This document shows, one piece after another, positions 28,106 through 37,068 of a stretch of DNA of 59,460 nucleotides. Under the pieces are notes generated by a model. The model saw only the letters and a list, made by a program, of their open reading frames with translations. It was not told the DNA's origin and made no database searches. The stretch comes from Candidatus Omnitrophota bacterium (GTDB taxonomy: Bacteria > Hinthialibacterota > Hinthialibacteria > Hinthialibacterales > Hinthialibacteraceae). Location: positions 1 to 59,460 of the forward strand of contig QZKN01000008.1 in NCBI GenBank assembly GCA_003598175.1. The letters are read 5' to 3'. The position numbers and the translations under genes were made by a program. Every line of letters begins with the position of its first letter. Position 1 is the first letter of the stretch.

Positions 28106-29634
28106 ATTTATATGCATTGCTATCCCAAATTCCTCATGAATCCCTGCAACAGTTGGCGGGGGAATTCGGAATTTCCACATTTACTCCGTCGAAGCGAAAT
28201 CTCATCAACGAAATCAGCGGTCGCTACCGCGATTCGAAATTCATGGCGGACATGGTGGAGGAACTGTCTCCGGACGGACGGGGATTTCTTTACGCGCTTG
28301 CTTTTTTTGCCGATCCGTCATCGGAAACGTTCTCGATTCCTCGGGAATTGATCATGGCGCGCTGTGTACACATTTCGGAAACGATTCTTCTGCAAGAACT
28401 GTTCGATAAAGGTTTGCTTTTTCATCCTATTTCCGATAATGAACAAACCGTATTCTTCCCGAATGAAATTCGGAGGATGGTACGTTCTTTATTACTTGAA
28501 AAATACAGCTTTGCTCCCACGGATACGAATGGGAACACAGAACCACGATATCACCCCGCCCTGGAATCCCTCTTTCATCTCTTGTCGATCTTAAGTCACA
28601 CGCGCGGCAAGTGTACTCAGCATGGAACCCTGCACCAAAAAACAATTGAATTATGGAATCAGCGTTTTTACGACGGCGAACCGGATAAGAAATTTTTCCA
28701 TTTCGTTTTTTCGTTCGCCCAGCGAAACGAACTGATCGAACTCCACAACCATCATTATCAGGTGACGGCAAAAGGATTGGCCTGGTTCAACGATGCGGAT
28801 AATCGATTGCACCAACACGTTTGGTCTTACCTTCTGGAAACGGAAATCATTCCCCGGTCGGATTTACAGCAACTGGTCATTCTCCTTAAAAGCCTTGCAG
28901 AAACGGTCAAGAATACACAAGCCGTTCCGCATTTCAGCATTCTGGAACTGAACAAGCGGTACGCCTCGTATAATCAGACGGATTCATTTGTTGCAACCGA
29001 TCATTCCGCAACGATACTTGCTGATCTTCAACTTCTTGAGTGGATCGGGATTATCACACTGGATTCCCCAAAAAATCCCGCGGTTTTTACGTTTACGAAA
29101 TTGGGAAGGCGCATCCTTTTTGAAGAAACGGAAACCGAATCAACCGAACGGAAAGCGCATGAAGGTTGCACTCTGCAAGCCAATTATGAGATTTTGCTTC
29201 CCCCAACCGTTGACTACGCGACGCTGTGGAAAATCGACCAAATGGCCGAATTCCGGCGCCGAGATATCATGACCAAATATTGCGTCACGCGGCAAAGCGT
29301 GACGCACGCCATGCGTCTCGGTTGGACAACGCAAAATGTCATGGATTTTATCGAAAAATTGACGCTCGGCCGGATTCCGGAAATTGTGCGGTTCAGCTTG
29401 GAGGAGTGGTGTACCAAATACGGGCAAATTACATTTCGCCGGGTGATCCTGATCGAATGCATCAGCCGTGAATTGGCGGACGAAATCACTCATATCCCCT
29501 CCATTCACGAACTTTTCGAACAACGAATTTCCGAACGGTATTTTACCGTCAAAGAAACCCACGCGAAATCACTCTTTCGCCTGATGCAAAACCACGGATA
29601 CGAACCGGCTCATTTTCGCAGGGAGGACCCATAA
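28102..29634 (+). CDS. Helicase-associated protein, Helicase_C_3-like domain
   Basis: 510 residues, translated in coupling with XPB. The C-terminal part contains 'TLQANYEILLPPTVDYATLWKIDQMAEFRRRDIMTKYCVTRQSV' (near residues 352-395), the signature of the helicase-associated domain found beside or fused to XPB helicases in many bacteria. The N-terminal part is helical, with 'LAGEFGISTFTPSKRNLINEI' resembling a SAP-like or winged-helix DNA-binding start. No nuclease motif was seen, so it does not look like the archaeal partner Bax1. It probably modulates loading or opening of DNA by XPB (inference). Confidence 0.75.
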   Translation: MNLYALLSQIPHESLQQLAGEFGISTFTPSKRNLINEISGRYRDSKFMADMVEELSPDGRGFLYALAFFADPSSETFSIPRELIMARCVHISETILLQELFDKGLLFHPISDNEQTVFFPNEIRRMVRSLLLEKYSFAPTDTNGNTEPRYHPALESLFHLLSILSHTRGKCTQHGTLHQKTIELWNQRFYDGEPDKKFFHFVFSFAQRNELIELHNHHYQVTAKGLAWFNDADNRLHQHVWSYLLETEIIPRSDLQQLVILLKSLAETVKNTQAVPHFSILELNKRYASYNQTDSFVATDHSATILADLQLLEWIGIITLDSPKNPAVFTFTKLGRRILFEETETESTERKAHEGCTLQANYEILLPPTVDYATLWKIDQMAEFRRRDIMTKYCVTRQSVTHAMRLGWTTQNVMDFIEKLTLGRIPEIVRFSLEEWCTKYGQITFRRVILIECISRELADEITHIPSIHELFEQRISERYFTVKETHAKSLFRLMQNHGYEPAHFRREDP

Positions 29635-29666
29635 GCAGGCAGGAAATCAAATCGCTGCTGTTGGCA

Positions 29667-30215
29667 TCAAGCCACACACACTTCGTCGGCGATTTCAACG
29701 TCGGAAAGAAGATTGTCGTCCATCGCAGGCAGATTCCTTCTTTTTGTATCTCGCGCGTTGAGTAAATCGATAATCGATGTGAGGCCTTTTGGGGCCGTCG
29801 TATGGTTGACGTATTTTCCAATCGGACTGCGATCCAGCGATAAAATTTCCGCACAAATCATCAATCCATCCGCAACGGTTTCCTGGTCCATTGCGCGGGA
29901 CAATTTTGAAAAATTCTGTAACAGTCGCGGCAAATCGTGGTGATCAAAACCGAGATGATCGATAAACAACCGCAATCCCCGCCGATATAAGAGTTCCGCT
30001 TCTTCATACCGGTTTTGAACGAAATAAACGGTGGCCAGATTGTTCAACTTCGTAACGAGAAAGTCGTTGTCTTCAACATTGCATTCATTCGCCAACTCCA
30101 ACGCCGCATGAAAAAGAAGCTCGGCATCGTCATGATTTCCCCTTTGAAAATATTCGATCCCGATGTCTTCACATAAATCCGCATATTCCTTCAATTGCTC
30201 AATTTTCTTATCCAC
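29667..30215 (-). CDS. Tetratricopeptide-repeat protein
   Basis: 182 residues. Two or three TPR units are visible at about residues 8-100: 'GIEYFQRGNHDDAELLFHAALELA', 'NNLATVYFVQNRYEEAELLYRRGLRLF' and 'LLQNFSKLSRAMDQETVADGLMI'. The tail is unstructured-looking. It has no signal peptide, so it is cytoplasmic, and probably a protein-protein adaptor. It runs convergent with the XPB operon, 32 bp between stops. Specific partner unknown. Confidence 0.7.
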   Translation of the reverse strand: MDKKIEQLKEYADLCEDIGIEYFQRGNHDDAELLFHAALELANECNVEDNDFLVTKLNNLATVYFVQNRYEEAELLYRRGLRLFIDHLGFDHHDLPRLLQNFSKLSRAMDQETVADGLMICAEILSLDRSPIGKYVNHTTAPKGLTSIIDLLNARDTKRRNLPAMDDNLLSDVEIADEVCVA

Positions 30216-30456
30216 GAGGAATCCTCCCTCTTTTTGTCAGCCCTCTGAAATACAATCGATAAAATACAAATGCTCGTTCTCAAACGGTTTCATCGATATT
30301 ATCGGCAGGAAAACGGAATCATTGATTCCTAATTGACTCAATTTTGTGTAATAATGGAGAAGCCAATTTCACCAGCGTTTTCCATCACGTCAAAAAGATG
30401 GATCCGGGCAAGGGAGGATCGCAAGAAAAGCATCGCCGGTTTTTGGGAAAAAACGA

Positions 30457-30816
30457 TTATGCCGATATCATGGGTAAGGGTTTCAGTTCTCTGCGTAACG
30501 GATCGAGGGCCAAACCCAGCGCTTCCAACGTGAATGCGCCAAGAAGTATGTGGTCGCCTTCTTCTCCGAAAATCACATCGGCTCCTCCTATCTGATCATG
30601 ATATTTGAACAATGCCGTCCCCTTCTTCCGAACGATTTTCGTTCCGTCCGCCAATCGAAATTCCTGCTCAAAATAGGGCTTGATGCCAAGTTTTTCTAAT
30701 ACCGGCGTGGGAACGACAGAATAGATCGCTCCGGAATCGATGAGAAATTCCAATTTTACGGTGTTATCAGGATTGGCAACGTTTCCTACCTCGAGTTCCA
30801 ATACGGTTATCCCCAT
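30457..30816 (-). CDS. Retropepsin-like aspartic protease
   Basis: 119 residues from ATG 30816, which has AGGAG 6 nt upstream; the longer frame up to 30900 enters the sucD stop region and lacks a good start. The active-site loop is 'FLIDSGAIYSVVP' (DSG near residue 26), followed by 'LADGTKIVRKKGTALFKYHDQIGGADVIFGEEGDHILLGAFTLEALGLALDP', the standard single-domain bacterial retropepsin pattern that dimerises for activity. It follows sucD by 80 bp on the same strand. The intervening DNA carries short tandem 'agtagcc' repeats. Confidence 0.8.
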   Translation of the reverse strand: MGITVLELEVGNVANPDNTVKLEFLIDSGAIYSVVPTPVLEKLGIKPYFEQEFRLADGTKIVRKKGTALFKYHDQIGGADVIFGEEGDHILLGAFTLEALGLALDPLRRELKPLPMISA

Positions 30817-30896
30817 CGAACGCTCCTTTAAAAAAGTAGTCAGTAGCCAGTAGCCAGCATTCAGTGGATGCGGGATACTTGATTTGGGGAAGAACA

Positions 30897-31769
30897 TCAT
30901 CCGTTCAACAATTTCGCCATCCGTTCGCCGATTTCCGCGGGGCTTTCGCAGACCTCGATGCCGGCGGCTTTCAGAGCCGCTTCTTTTTCCGTCGCGGTTC
31001 CTTTTCCTCCGGCGATGATCGCGCCCGCATGACCCATGCGTTTGCCCGGAGGCGCGGTTTTTCCCGCGATGAACGCCACGACCGGTTTATTGAATTCCGC
31101 TTGAATATATTGTGCGGCTTCCTCTTCCGCGGAGCCGCCGATTTCGCCGATGAGAACCACGCCTTTTGTCTCGTCGTCGTATTGAAACGCTTGCAGCGCA
31201 TCCACGAACGTGGTGCCCACGATCGGATCGCCGCCGATGCCGATGCAGGTGGATTGCCCCAACTTCACGTCGGTGATCTGTTGCACCGCTTCATAAGTCA
31301 GCGTGCCGCTGCGGGAAATAACGCCCACGCATCCCGGCATATGAACAAATCCGGGCATGATGCCGAGTTTGCATTTGCCGGGCGAAATCACGCCGGGGCA
31401 ATTCGGGCCGATCATGCGGCACTCGCGTTGGGAGATGTATTCCTTGACTTTTACCATATCCAGCGTCGGAATCCCTTCGGTGATGCAAACGATGAAACGG
31501 ATTCCCGCATCCGCGGCTTCCATCACCGCATCCGCGGCGAACGGCGGCGGCACGAAAATGATCGATGCATCCGCGCCGGTTTGTTTCACTCCTTCTCTCA
31601 CCGTGTCGAAAACCGGAACGCCGAGATGCGCGCTTCCACCCTTGCCGGGCGTCACGCCGCCCACGATTTTCGTGCCATACGCCATGCATTGCTCCGCATG
31701 GAACGTGCCTTCACTTCCCGTGATTCCCTGCACCAGGACTTTTGTGTGTTCATTGACGAAGATAGACAT
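30897..31769 (-). CDS. sucD: Succinate-CoA ligase subunit alpha
   Basis: 290 residues, the usual length. '[19 protein letters not shown]' is the CoA-binding start, '[11 protein letters not shown]' and '[13 protein letters not shown]' are conserved, and '[16 protein letters not shown]' carries the phosphohistidine near residue 247. With the beta subunit it converts succinyl-CoA, ADP (or GDP) and phosphate into succinate, nucleoside triphosphate and CoA in the TCA cycle. The start is ATG 31769 with CAGGAG upstream. No sucC lies on either side, although sucC normally precedes sucD, so the beta subunit must be encoded elsewhere. Confidence 0.95.
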   Translation of the reverse strand: MSIFVNEHTKVLVQGITGSEGTFHAEQCMAYGTKIVGGVTPGKGGSAHLGVPVFDTVREGVKQTGADASIIFVPPPFAADAVMEAADAGIRFIVCITEGIPTLDMVKVKEYISQRECRMIGPNCPGVISPGKCKLGIMPGFVHMPGCVGVISRSGTLTYEAVQQITDVKLGQSTCIGIGGDPIVGTTFVDALQAFQYDDETKGVVLIGEIGGSAEEEAAQYIQAEFNKPVVAFIAGKTAPPGKRMGHAGAIIAGGKGTATEKEAALKAAGIEVCESPAEIGERMAKLLNG

Positions 31770-31798
31770 GAATCTCTCCTGTTTCTGACATCCCGAAA

Positions 31799-33529
31799 TT
31801 ATATCAAAGACGATAAAAAGTGTTGCATTCTATCATGGTACCCGCATTTCGCAAGCGTTACTGCCTGTCCGCGCGCGGCGATTTGCATGCGCGCCTCCGG
31901 ATGCGCAAGATAATACTCCGCTTTCTCCCGTAATTCATCGCGAGTCCGAAAAACGGCCAAATCCTTGTCAATTTCGAATTCATCCTCCAAACCCGGATTG
32001 TATTCCGTCAGCAGGAAACCACCACATGCCATCACATCATACACCCGTGGATTCGGCGCGGCCACGCATTGCACATGAAATATGTTAAGATTGATTTTCG
32101 CTGTGGCATAGAGGTTGGGCAACTCGTGAAAATAATCCACGCGCCGGCCGGCATAACAGGCGGTTAATGGACCTGCGAAGGAAGGATTCGCCCACTCCTG
32201 ATCTCCGAAAATATGCAGATTCTGATTCGCCAACGTCTCTAAAAAGTATCGCCTGCGTAGGGACGTCGCTTTGTTTTCAAGGAATTCCACCCATGCCCCG
32301 CGATATTCGCGATTCCGTTCCCTGAAAATCCCTTCGGCATATTCCGCAAGATAAACCGGATTTCTTATATCGATTTGAGAAAGGACTTCATTGGTTTTCG
32401 ATACCAATTCGGGAGATAAACAAGTCAGTCCTTCCTCCAGCGCTTGCACACCCTGCAATCCCAGCTCACCGACAAACGCGACATCGATATCCGCGAATGA
32501 TTCTCGATCATGAACCTGGGATGCATCGATGCCAAATCCGGTTCGCACTTCGATTACCGGTTTAACCGTGCACGCTTGGAGGGATGGGATGTACGTTCGA
32601 TCGAACACGCCGATCACGTCGCACCCTTCATACTCCTGCGAATGAGCGGCATATCGGCGGGGATGATCGACAAACCATGAAATACGAAAAAGAGGGAAAT
32701 GCTCCAATTCCAAACGGCGTGTAAACAAGCGCGGCGTCGTGTTCAGCAAAAAAACCGTATCGCAATGAGATCGACGATAATCATATAACCACGCGGAGGA
32801 GCGAACGAAGCGATACAACGGATTTTTCCATTGCAGCCGCTCCGCGCCATACCCTAACGCGCGAAATGCGCAAACGCAGGCGTCTTGCAAATAGTTATGT
32901 CCCGCGACGAAAAAACGGATGGTTTTAGGAAACGGCGGTTTCTTCGTATTTTGCATGTCTGCATGACAGTCATGAAAGGATAGCCGAATCGCCTGTCGGT
33001 AAGACCGGATAATGTCTTGGATTCGGTTTCGCCGTTCCTCCGAAACGGTTTCGTCGCCGGCGTAAATTTCAAACTCGGCGTTGCTTATGTCCGGATATTG
33101 GTTCAACAAACGCGGAAGAACGTTGCCTTGCGGATAATCGACTGCCAAAAGACAAATTTCGGAATTAAGGAGGGTTCGCCAGTCTTCGTGTTCGAGAGCG
33201 GCGCGAAATCGTTCGGGTCGGTCTTCCATTAAAAGGAGCCGGCGATTGCGCGCATCCTCCAATTCCGCCAAATGGATTTTGTCAAATAATTGAAATGCCA
33301 GACGATTGGAAGCACATCGGTCAACGATGTGCAATTCCGTCTGCGGCGACCAGCGCCTTTTCAACTCTTGTTCCGCATATTGTGTCGAATGATCATCGTC
33401 AGGATCGATTGACTGGGGAGTATCGCATGGCAGGGATCGCAATAACCGTCCGATTCCGGGGTAAATCGCCTTGATCGCGGTTACATTGTGTTCGAAATAG
33501 CTCCGCTCTGAACTATCCAACGATTCCAA
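31799..33529 (-). CDS. CgeB-like glycosyltransferase
   Basis: 576 residues. The C-terminal 370 residues match CgeB/DUF3880-type glycosyltransferases: '[13 protein letters not shown]', '[15 protein letters not shown]', '[12 protein letters not shown]', then '[38 protein letters not shown]' and '[17 protein letters not shown]'. It probably transfers a sugar onto a surface polymer or spore/cell-coat protein. The N-terminal 200 residues are not recognised. The frame begins with TTG codons; TTG 33529 or 33520 fits a GGAGG just upstream, so the exact start is uncertain. It lies 29 bp before sucD with no clear functional link. Confidence 0.75.
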   Translation of the reverse strand: MESLDSSERSYFEHNVTAIKAIYPGIGRLLRSLPCDTPQSIDPDDDHSTQYAEQELKRRWSPQTELHIVDRCASNRLAFQLFDKIHLAELEDARNRRLLLMEDRPERFRAALEHEDWRTLLNSEICLLAVDYPQGNVLPRLLNQYPDISNAEFEIYAGDETVSEERRNRIQDIIRSYRQAIRLSFHDCHADMQNTKKPPFPKTIRFFVAGHNYLQDACVCAFRALGYGAERLQWKNPLYRFVRSSAWLYDYRRSHCDTVFLLNTTPRLFTRRLELEHFPLFRISWFVDHPRRYAAHSQEYEGCDVIGVFDRTYIPSLQACTVKPVIEVRTGFGIDASQVHDRESFADIDVAFVGELGLQGVQALEEGLTCLSPELVSKTNEVLSQIDIRNPVYLAEYAEGIFRERNREYRGAWVEFLENKATSLRRRYFLETLANQNLHIFGDQEWANPSFAGPLTACYAGRRVDYFHELPNLYATAKINLNIFHVQCVAAPNPRVYDVMACGGFLLTEYNPGLEDEFEIDKDLAVFRTRDELREKAEYYLAHPEARMQIAARGQAVTLAKCGYHDRMQHFLSSLI

Positions 33530-33556
33530 GCCTCCACGGAGTTGTCTTGTAACCGA

Positions 33557-34912
33557 TTACGGTTCCACGATTCCCAGACCCGGTCCATTCAAACAGGCGG
33601 TTCCGATCGTCCCGTCGGTAATGTTGAAAATCGCGGGGAAACGATCTTTCCATGCGTCGTTTGCGGCGGGACAATACTGCCGGGAATTTCCTTCAATCGC
33701 CGCAACGGTGGGAACGTGAGCGGCCAGCCCTGCCGAATGTAGAAATGACGCGCCCGGACAGGTCAAATCCTGCACGCACAAAAACATGTGGTATTTCTGC
33801 GCCGCCGCCCCCATCAGCAGCGCCTGCGACTGTCCTTTGCAGGCCTTCAAGGCCACGCCGGAATACCCCAACTCACGCGCCAGCAGCAAACTTTCGTAAT
33901 CGACCAGCGATTCATCGATCACCACCGGTTTGATCGCGGCGGCTTTGTGCATTTTGTTTTCCGGATGCGCTTTTAAATCCCGCGCCGTGGGCTGTTCGAT
34001 ATATTGCACCCGATCCAATGCCTGCGGCGCCTGCTCGATGACCTTTTTCAGAAATTCCAGCAGGTAATCCACACTCTCACAACGCTCGTTGAAGTCCAGC
34101 GAATACACCCACTCGTTGACTCCCCGCTCGTTCTGCGTTTCCGTCGCCAGGCGATCCACGCGAACCACACGGTTTACGTCCCATTCCAGATTGTCCCCGT
34201 TCAACTTGATTTTCAGATTCGTCAATCCGTCCGCCTTGATCCATTCGGGCAATGTTTCCGGCAGACCGTCATTCAGCCGTTGGGAAATATCCGCGTTGGT
34301 GAGCGGATCAACCGCGCCGACAAGGTGATAGAGCGGCATTTTCGGTTTTGGTTCCGGCGTCACGTAACGGTCGAGATACTCCCCGAAAAATTCCTTGCTC
34401 AAATAATGCGACAAATCGTGCGTCATGAAATCCGCGCCGTATGTGTAATAACTATGCAGTCCCAACAGTTTGCCATACGCGTCGTGAATCGCCGCATCGA
34501 ACGCGCTCGCCGCCACCAACAGGCAAAGAACCGGAATCGGCTCCTGCAACTGCAATTCCCGCGCCGCTTCCTCCGCCGTTTTGCGGTACAGCGGCTCCAA
34601 AACGGCGTTGATTCCGATGGGATGATCGAAATCGTTGTAGTCTTTTGTAATGCCGCAGAGTTTTTCCGCCAGTTTTTTCATCGTGGAGAGAGTTTCGTCG
34701 TAGGAATGCACGCGAGACGGAAAAGACCAGACGTTCCCCAGCGGCATGGAGCCGAAACCGGCCATTTCGTTTCCGCTGCGATCCTTCACCCGCACGCGCA
34801 CATTTAACAGCGTGACTTTGTCGGTAATGATTCCCCCGAATTTCAACGGTGTGCGATAGGCATGGTCTTCATATTCGAATTCGGCGTGGGTAATGGTTAT
34901 CACTGTGGGCAT
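33557..34912 (-). CDS. Enolase-superfamily (mandelate racemase/muconate lactonizing) enzyme
   Basis: 451 residues from ATG 34912; AAAGGAT lies about 11 nt upstream, and the longer frame would start at a TTG. Superfamily signatures appear in order: 'GLTNLKIKLNG' (Lys-x-Lys, the acid/base lysine), 'YSLDFNER' (metal Asp), 'YIEQPTAR' (metal Glu), 'VIDESLVDYES' (metal Asp/Glu) and 'GVALKACKGQS' (second-barrel Lys). The lysines on both sides of the barrel suit racemisation, epimerisation or cycloisomerisation. Tandem genes of a pathway are absent, so the substrate (sugar acid, dipeptide or similar) cannot be given. Confidence 0.8.
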   Translation of the reverse strand: MPTVITITHAEFEYEDHAYRTPLKFGGIITDKVTLLNVRVRVKDRSGNEMAGFGSMPLGNVWSFPSRVHSYDETLSTMKKLAEKLCGITKDYNDFDHPIGINAVLEPLYRKTAEEAARELQLQEPIPVLCLLVAASAFDAAIHDAYGKLLGLHSYYTYGADFMTHDLSHYLSKEFFGEYLDRYVTPEPKPKMPLYHLVGAVDPLTNADISQRLNDGLPETLPEWIKADGLTNLKIKLNGDNLEWDVNRVVRVDRLATETQNERGVNEWVYSLDFNERCESVDYLLEFLKKVIEQAPQALDRVQYIEQPTARDLKAHPENKMHKAAAIKPVVIDESLVDYESLLLARELGYSGVALKACKGQSQALLMGAAAQKYHMFLCVQDLTCPGASFLHSAGLAAHVPTVAAIEGNSRQYCPAANDAWKDRFPAIFNITDGTIGTACLNGPGLGIVEP

Positions 34913-35332
34913 GGCGCGTGTTGATCCTTTCTGTGAATGAATCTTTCCGTCCAAACGAGAAAAATTGTAAATTCTATAGTAGCATAAGGTGATTTCATTT
35001 CCTGGTTGATTCTTTCACCATTAATCCTGTTCGTCAACCATCCTGACAGATCCGGTTGTAGAAATTGCTTTGTCGTGTACAATGTCAAGGTAGTGGATTC
35101 TCAACTTGGTATTTTTTACTCCAGCGGGAGAGACTCTTCCTTTCTATGCCGGATGGGGATTTACACTTTCATTGTGGTCAATAGTGGAAGACTTTTATTT
35201 GGTTTGATCAATGTGGGCAAAACGATTTGCTCATTGGAATTTGTCCATATTCAGTTGTATAATAATCAAGCAACGAAATAAGGTTTGGAGCATGTGTGAA
35301 TTGGAACTGATTGAACCATCGGTTGATTTGAA
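34913..35332. other. Gene-poor spacer at the edge of the AT-rich island
   Basis: About 420 bp between divergent genes. A 91-codon plus-strand frame (35006-35281) lacks a ribosome site and protein-like pattern and I do not call it. Sequence at 35023-35048 ('ATCCTGTTC...ATCCTGACAG') resembles the intergenic 'ATCCTG' repeat seen at 24890-24915. From about 35.0 kb rightward the base composition turns AT-rich. Confidence 0.4.
35234..35263 (+). promoter_or_regulatory. Putative sigma70-type promoter for the PIN toxin-antitoxin pair
   Basis: TTGGAA at 35234-35239 and TATAAT at 35258-35263 are 18 bp apart, 69 bp ahead of the toxin start. The -10 box is perfect and the -35 box matches four of six positions. 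Confidence 0.4.
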
Positions 35333-35785
35333 ATGAAGAAATTAAGAGTTTACGTGGATACATCGGTTATTGGAGGATGTCTTGATGATGAGTTTGCGTT
35401 AGAGAGTCGTGCGTTTTTGCAATTGGCGCATGATGGAGTCATAACCATTCTGATCTCCGATATAACAGATAAAGAGTTGCAACGTGCTCCTGTAAATGTA
35501 AGGGTTGAATATAATTCCTTGCAAACGAGCAATATTGAACCTTTGATGAGTTCATACGAAAGTGAAAAACTGCGAGATGTATATATTAAAAATGGCTTTG
35601 TTGGACAGAATCAAAAAGACGATGCGCATCACGTGGCGATAGCGACGATTGCCGATACGGATTTAATCGTGAGTTGGAATTTCAAACATCTTGTTCACAT
35701 TGAAAAAATACGCGGATTTAATGCCGTGAATATTCGAGAAGGATATAAAACAGTGGATATTCGTTCACCGGAGGAGGTGATTTGA
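35333..35785 (+). CDS. PIN-domain toxin-like protein
   Basis: 150 residues. 'LRVYVDTSVIGGCLDDE' gives the first PIN acidic residue. 'ILISDITDKELQRAP' provides the conserved Glu region, 'QNQKDDAHHVAIATIADTDLIVSWNFKHLV' the central and third acidic positions, and the end 'IEKIRGFNAVNI' is typical of this PIN subgroup. PIN toxins cut RNA. The gene ends TGA directly before the ATG of a 63-residue protein, an arrangement of a type II toxin-antitoxin operon with the toxin first. The gene lies at the left edge of the AT-rich island. Confidence 0.8.
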   Translation: MKKLRVYVDTSVIGGCLDDEFALESRAFLQLAHDGVITILISDITDKELQRAPVNVRVEYNSLQTSNIEPLMSSYESEKLRDVYIKNGFVGQNQKDDAHHVAIATIADTDLIVSWNFKHLVHIEKIRGFNAVNIREGYKTVDIRSPEEVI

Positions 35786-35977
35786 ATGGGAATAAAAAGA
35801 AAAACTTTTGATTGCGTCCAAATGAAAAATGATATTCAGACGCAGTTGAGAAAAGAACATGAAGGCATGACCGATGAAGAAATTCGAATGAAATTACTGC
35901 AGGATATCGAACAATCCAATACGCCTTTCGCACGAGCTTTGCGGGAAAAGCAAAGGCGTGAAATTTTGGTGAGCTGA
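35786..35977 (+). CDS. Putative antitoxin of the PIN pair
   Basis: 63 residues, starting one base after the toxin stop. Its ribosome site (GGAGGTGAT) lies inside the toxin's last codons, so the two are translated together. Sequence is charged and helical ('MKNDIQTQLRKEHEGMTDEEIRMKLLQDIEQSNTPFARALREKQ'), as expected for a small antitoxin. No named DNA-binding motif was recognised; assignment rests on position, size and composition. Confidence 0.6.
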   Translation: MGIKRKTFDCVQMKNDIQTQLRKEHEGMTDEEIRMKLLQDIEQSNTPFARALREKQRREILVS

Positions 35978-36087
35978 AATACTATTACAACTGTCATCAA
36001 TAAATTCGGATAAAATTAAACAAAATGATAACAACGCATCAATAATATATAGAAAGACTAAATCTGATTCGATGAATTGAAAAATCC

Positions 36088-36990
36088 ATGGAATATTACA
36101 GCGATAGAGTCAAAGGCAAAAAAGCACGAATCGAAGAAGAAATATCTCCAACTGTTTGGGGAGGAATTGTTACCCTTATTGAATCGCTTGTCAGAAATGG
36201 TGCATTCGGTTGTTCATTTCCGCTGATGTGCCCAGATGGAGAGGTAGTGTGTGGTACTGATGAGCAAATGCTTGCATCTGCAATAAAAGCAGAGATATCG
36301 GAAATTGAGTGGCCATTGCAAACAGCCGTAATGAAAGGAAATGGAATTTTACAAAAAAGTGAACCATTCGCCCCAAATACTTTAACGATTCTTGACGTTA
36401 TACAGTTTTGCTATAGCAGTGTGGCTAAACCAATTAAGAGAAAATATCACAACTTTTATTCACACTATCATCTCGCATTTGATGATGTATCAGGCAAAAA
36501 AGAATTTTGTGAAAAAATTAACTTGATATTTGCGAGAAACGGAATTGCTTACGAATTGAAAATTAATGGTGATATTGTTCGATTAGTATCACCGATACTT
36601 CATGAATCGATGAAAAACGCGATATTTAATACGGGTGATTCAACATTAGATAAAATGTTGGAAGATAGCTGTAACAAGTTTCTAAATCCGGATTTTGAGA
36701 TTAGAAAAGAAGGTTTGGATAAACTTTACGATGCCTGGGAAAGGTTAAAAACACTGGAAGAACCTACGTATAAAAAAGAATCAATCACAACATTGTTAAA
36801 AAAAGTAACTTCAGAACCGAAATTTTTTGAAATTCTTGATAAAGAATGCCATACATTAACGGAAATTGGGAATGAATTTCAAATTCGTCATAGCGAAATA
36901 GGACAAATTCAAATAAAAAACAAAGCATGGTTGGATTATTTTTATCACCGCCTTTTTGCCATGATCCACTTGATCTTGCAAATGAAATAA
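36088..36990 (+). CDS. Abi-like protein of unknown function
   Basis: 300 residues, AT-rich codons (many AAA, ATT, GAA), no signal peptide. The N-terminal half contains 'PTVWGGIVTLIESLVRNGAFGCSFPLMCPDG'. The last 45 residues ('IGNEFQIRHSEIGQIQIKNKAWLDYFYHRLFAMIHLIL') resemble the C-terminal helical domain of AbiJ-type abortive-infection proteins, in which an 'IRH' motif is followed by a 'DYLFHRMFA'-like helix. That comparison is from memory. If right, this is a stand-alone phage-defence or HEPN-type RNase candidate. Nothing upstream looks like a strong ribosome site. It lies 110 bp after the PIN pair, in the AT-rich island. Confidence 0.5.
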   Translation: MEYYSDRVKGKKARIEEEISPTVWGGIVTLIESLVRNGAFGCSFPLMCPDGEVVCGTDEQMLASAIKAEISEIEWPLQTAVMKGNGILQKSEPFAPNTLTILDVIQFCYSSVAKPIKRKYHNFYSHYHLAFDDVSGKKEFCEKINLIFARNGIAYELKINGDIVRLVSPILHESMKNAIFNTGDSTLDKMLEDSCNKFLNPDFEIRKEGLDKLYDAWERLKTLEEPTYKKESITTLLKKVTSEPKFFEILDKECHTLTEIGNEFQIRHSEIGQIQIKNKAWLDYFYHRLFAMIHLILQMK

Positions 36991-37008
36991 TATTATTTAA
37001 TAATAAAA

Positions 37009-37037
37009 TTAAAATAGTTATAAATAATTGTTATAAT
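37009..37037 (+). promoter_or_regulatory. Putative promoter of the 235-residue unknown gene
   Basis: TTAAAA at 37009-37014 and a perfect TATAAT at 37032-37037 are separated by 17 bp, 31 bp before the start codon. The surrounding DNA is very AT-rich, so chance matches are likely; the good spacing and strong downstream ribosome site are in its favour. Confidence 0.4.
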
Positions 37038-37068
37038 TGAATAAAATTATATAAAAGGAGGTGGAATA

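Noticed and set aside
30344..30595. Plus-strand frame before the retropepsin-like gene
   Set aside because: Its first part looks readable, but most of it is antisense to the protease gene and there is no start signal.
30831..30870. Short tandem 'agtagcc' repeats as a CRISPR or regulatory array
   Set aside because: Only two or three imperfect units a few bases long without spacers; ordinary simple repeat.
30864..31913. 349-codon plus-strand frame opposite sucD
   Set aside because: sucD is unmistakable on the minus strand; the plus frame is its codon shadow.
34004..34807. 267-codon plus-strand frame opposite the enolase-superfamily gene
   Set aside because: Phe/Arg/His-rich shadow without start signals; the minus strand has the catalytic residues in order.
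35006..35281. 91-codon plus-strand frame before the PIN toxin
   Set aside because: No ribosome site, no recognisable pattern, and it overlaps intergenic repeat sequence and the putative promoter.
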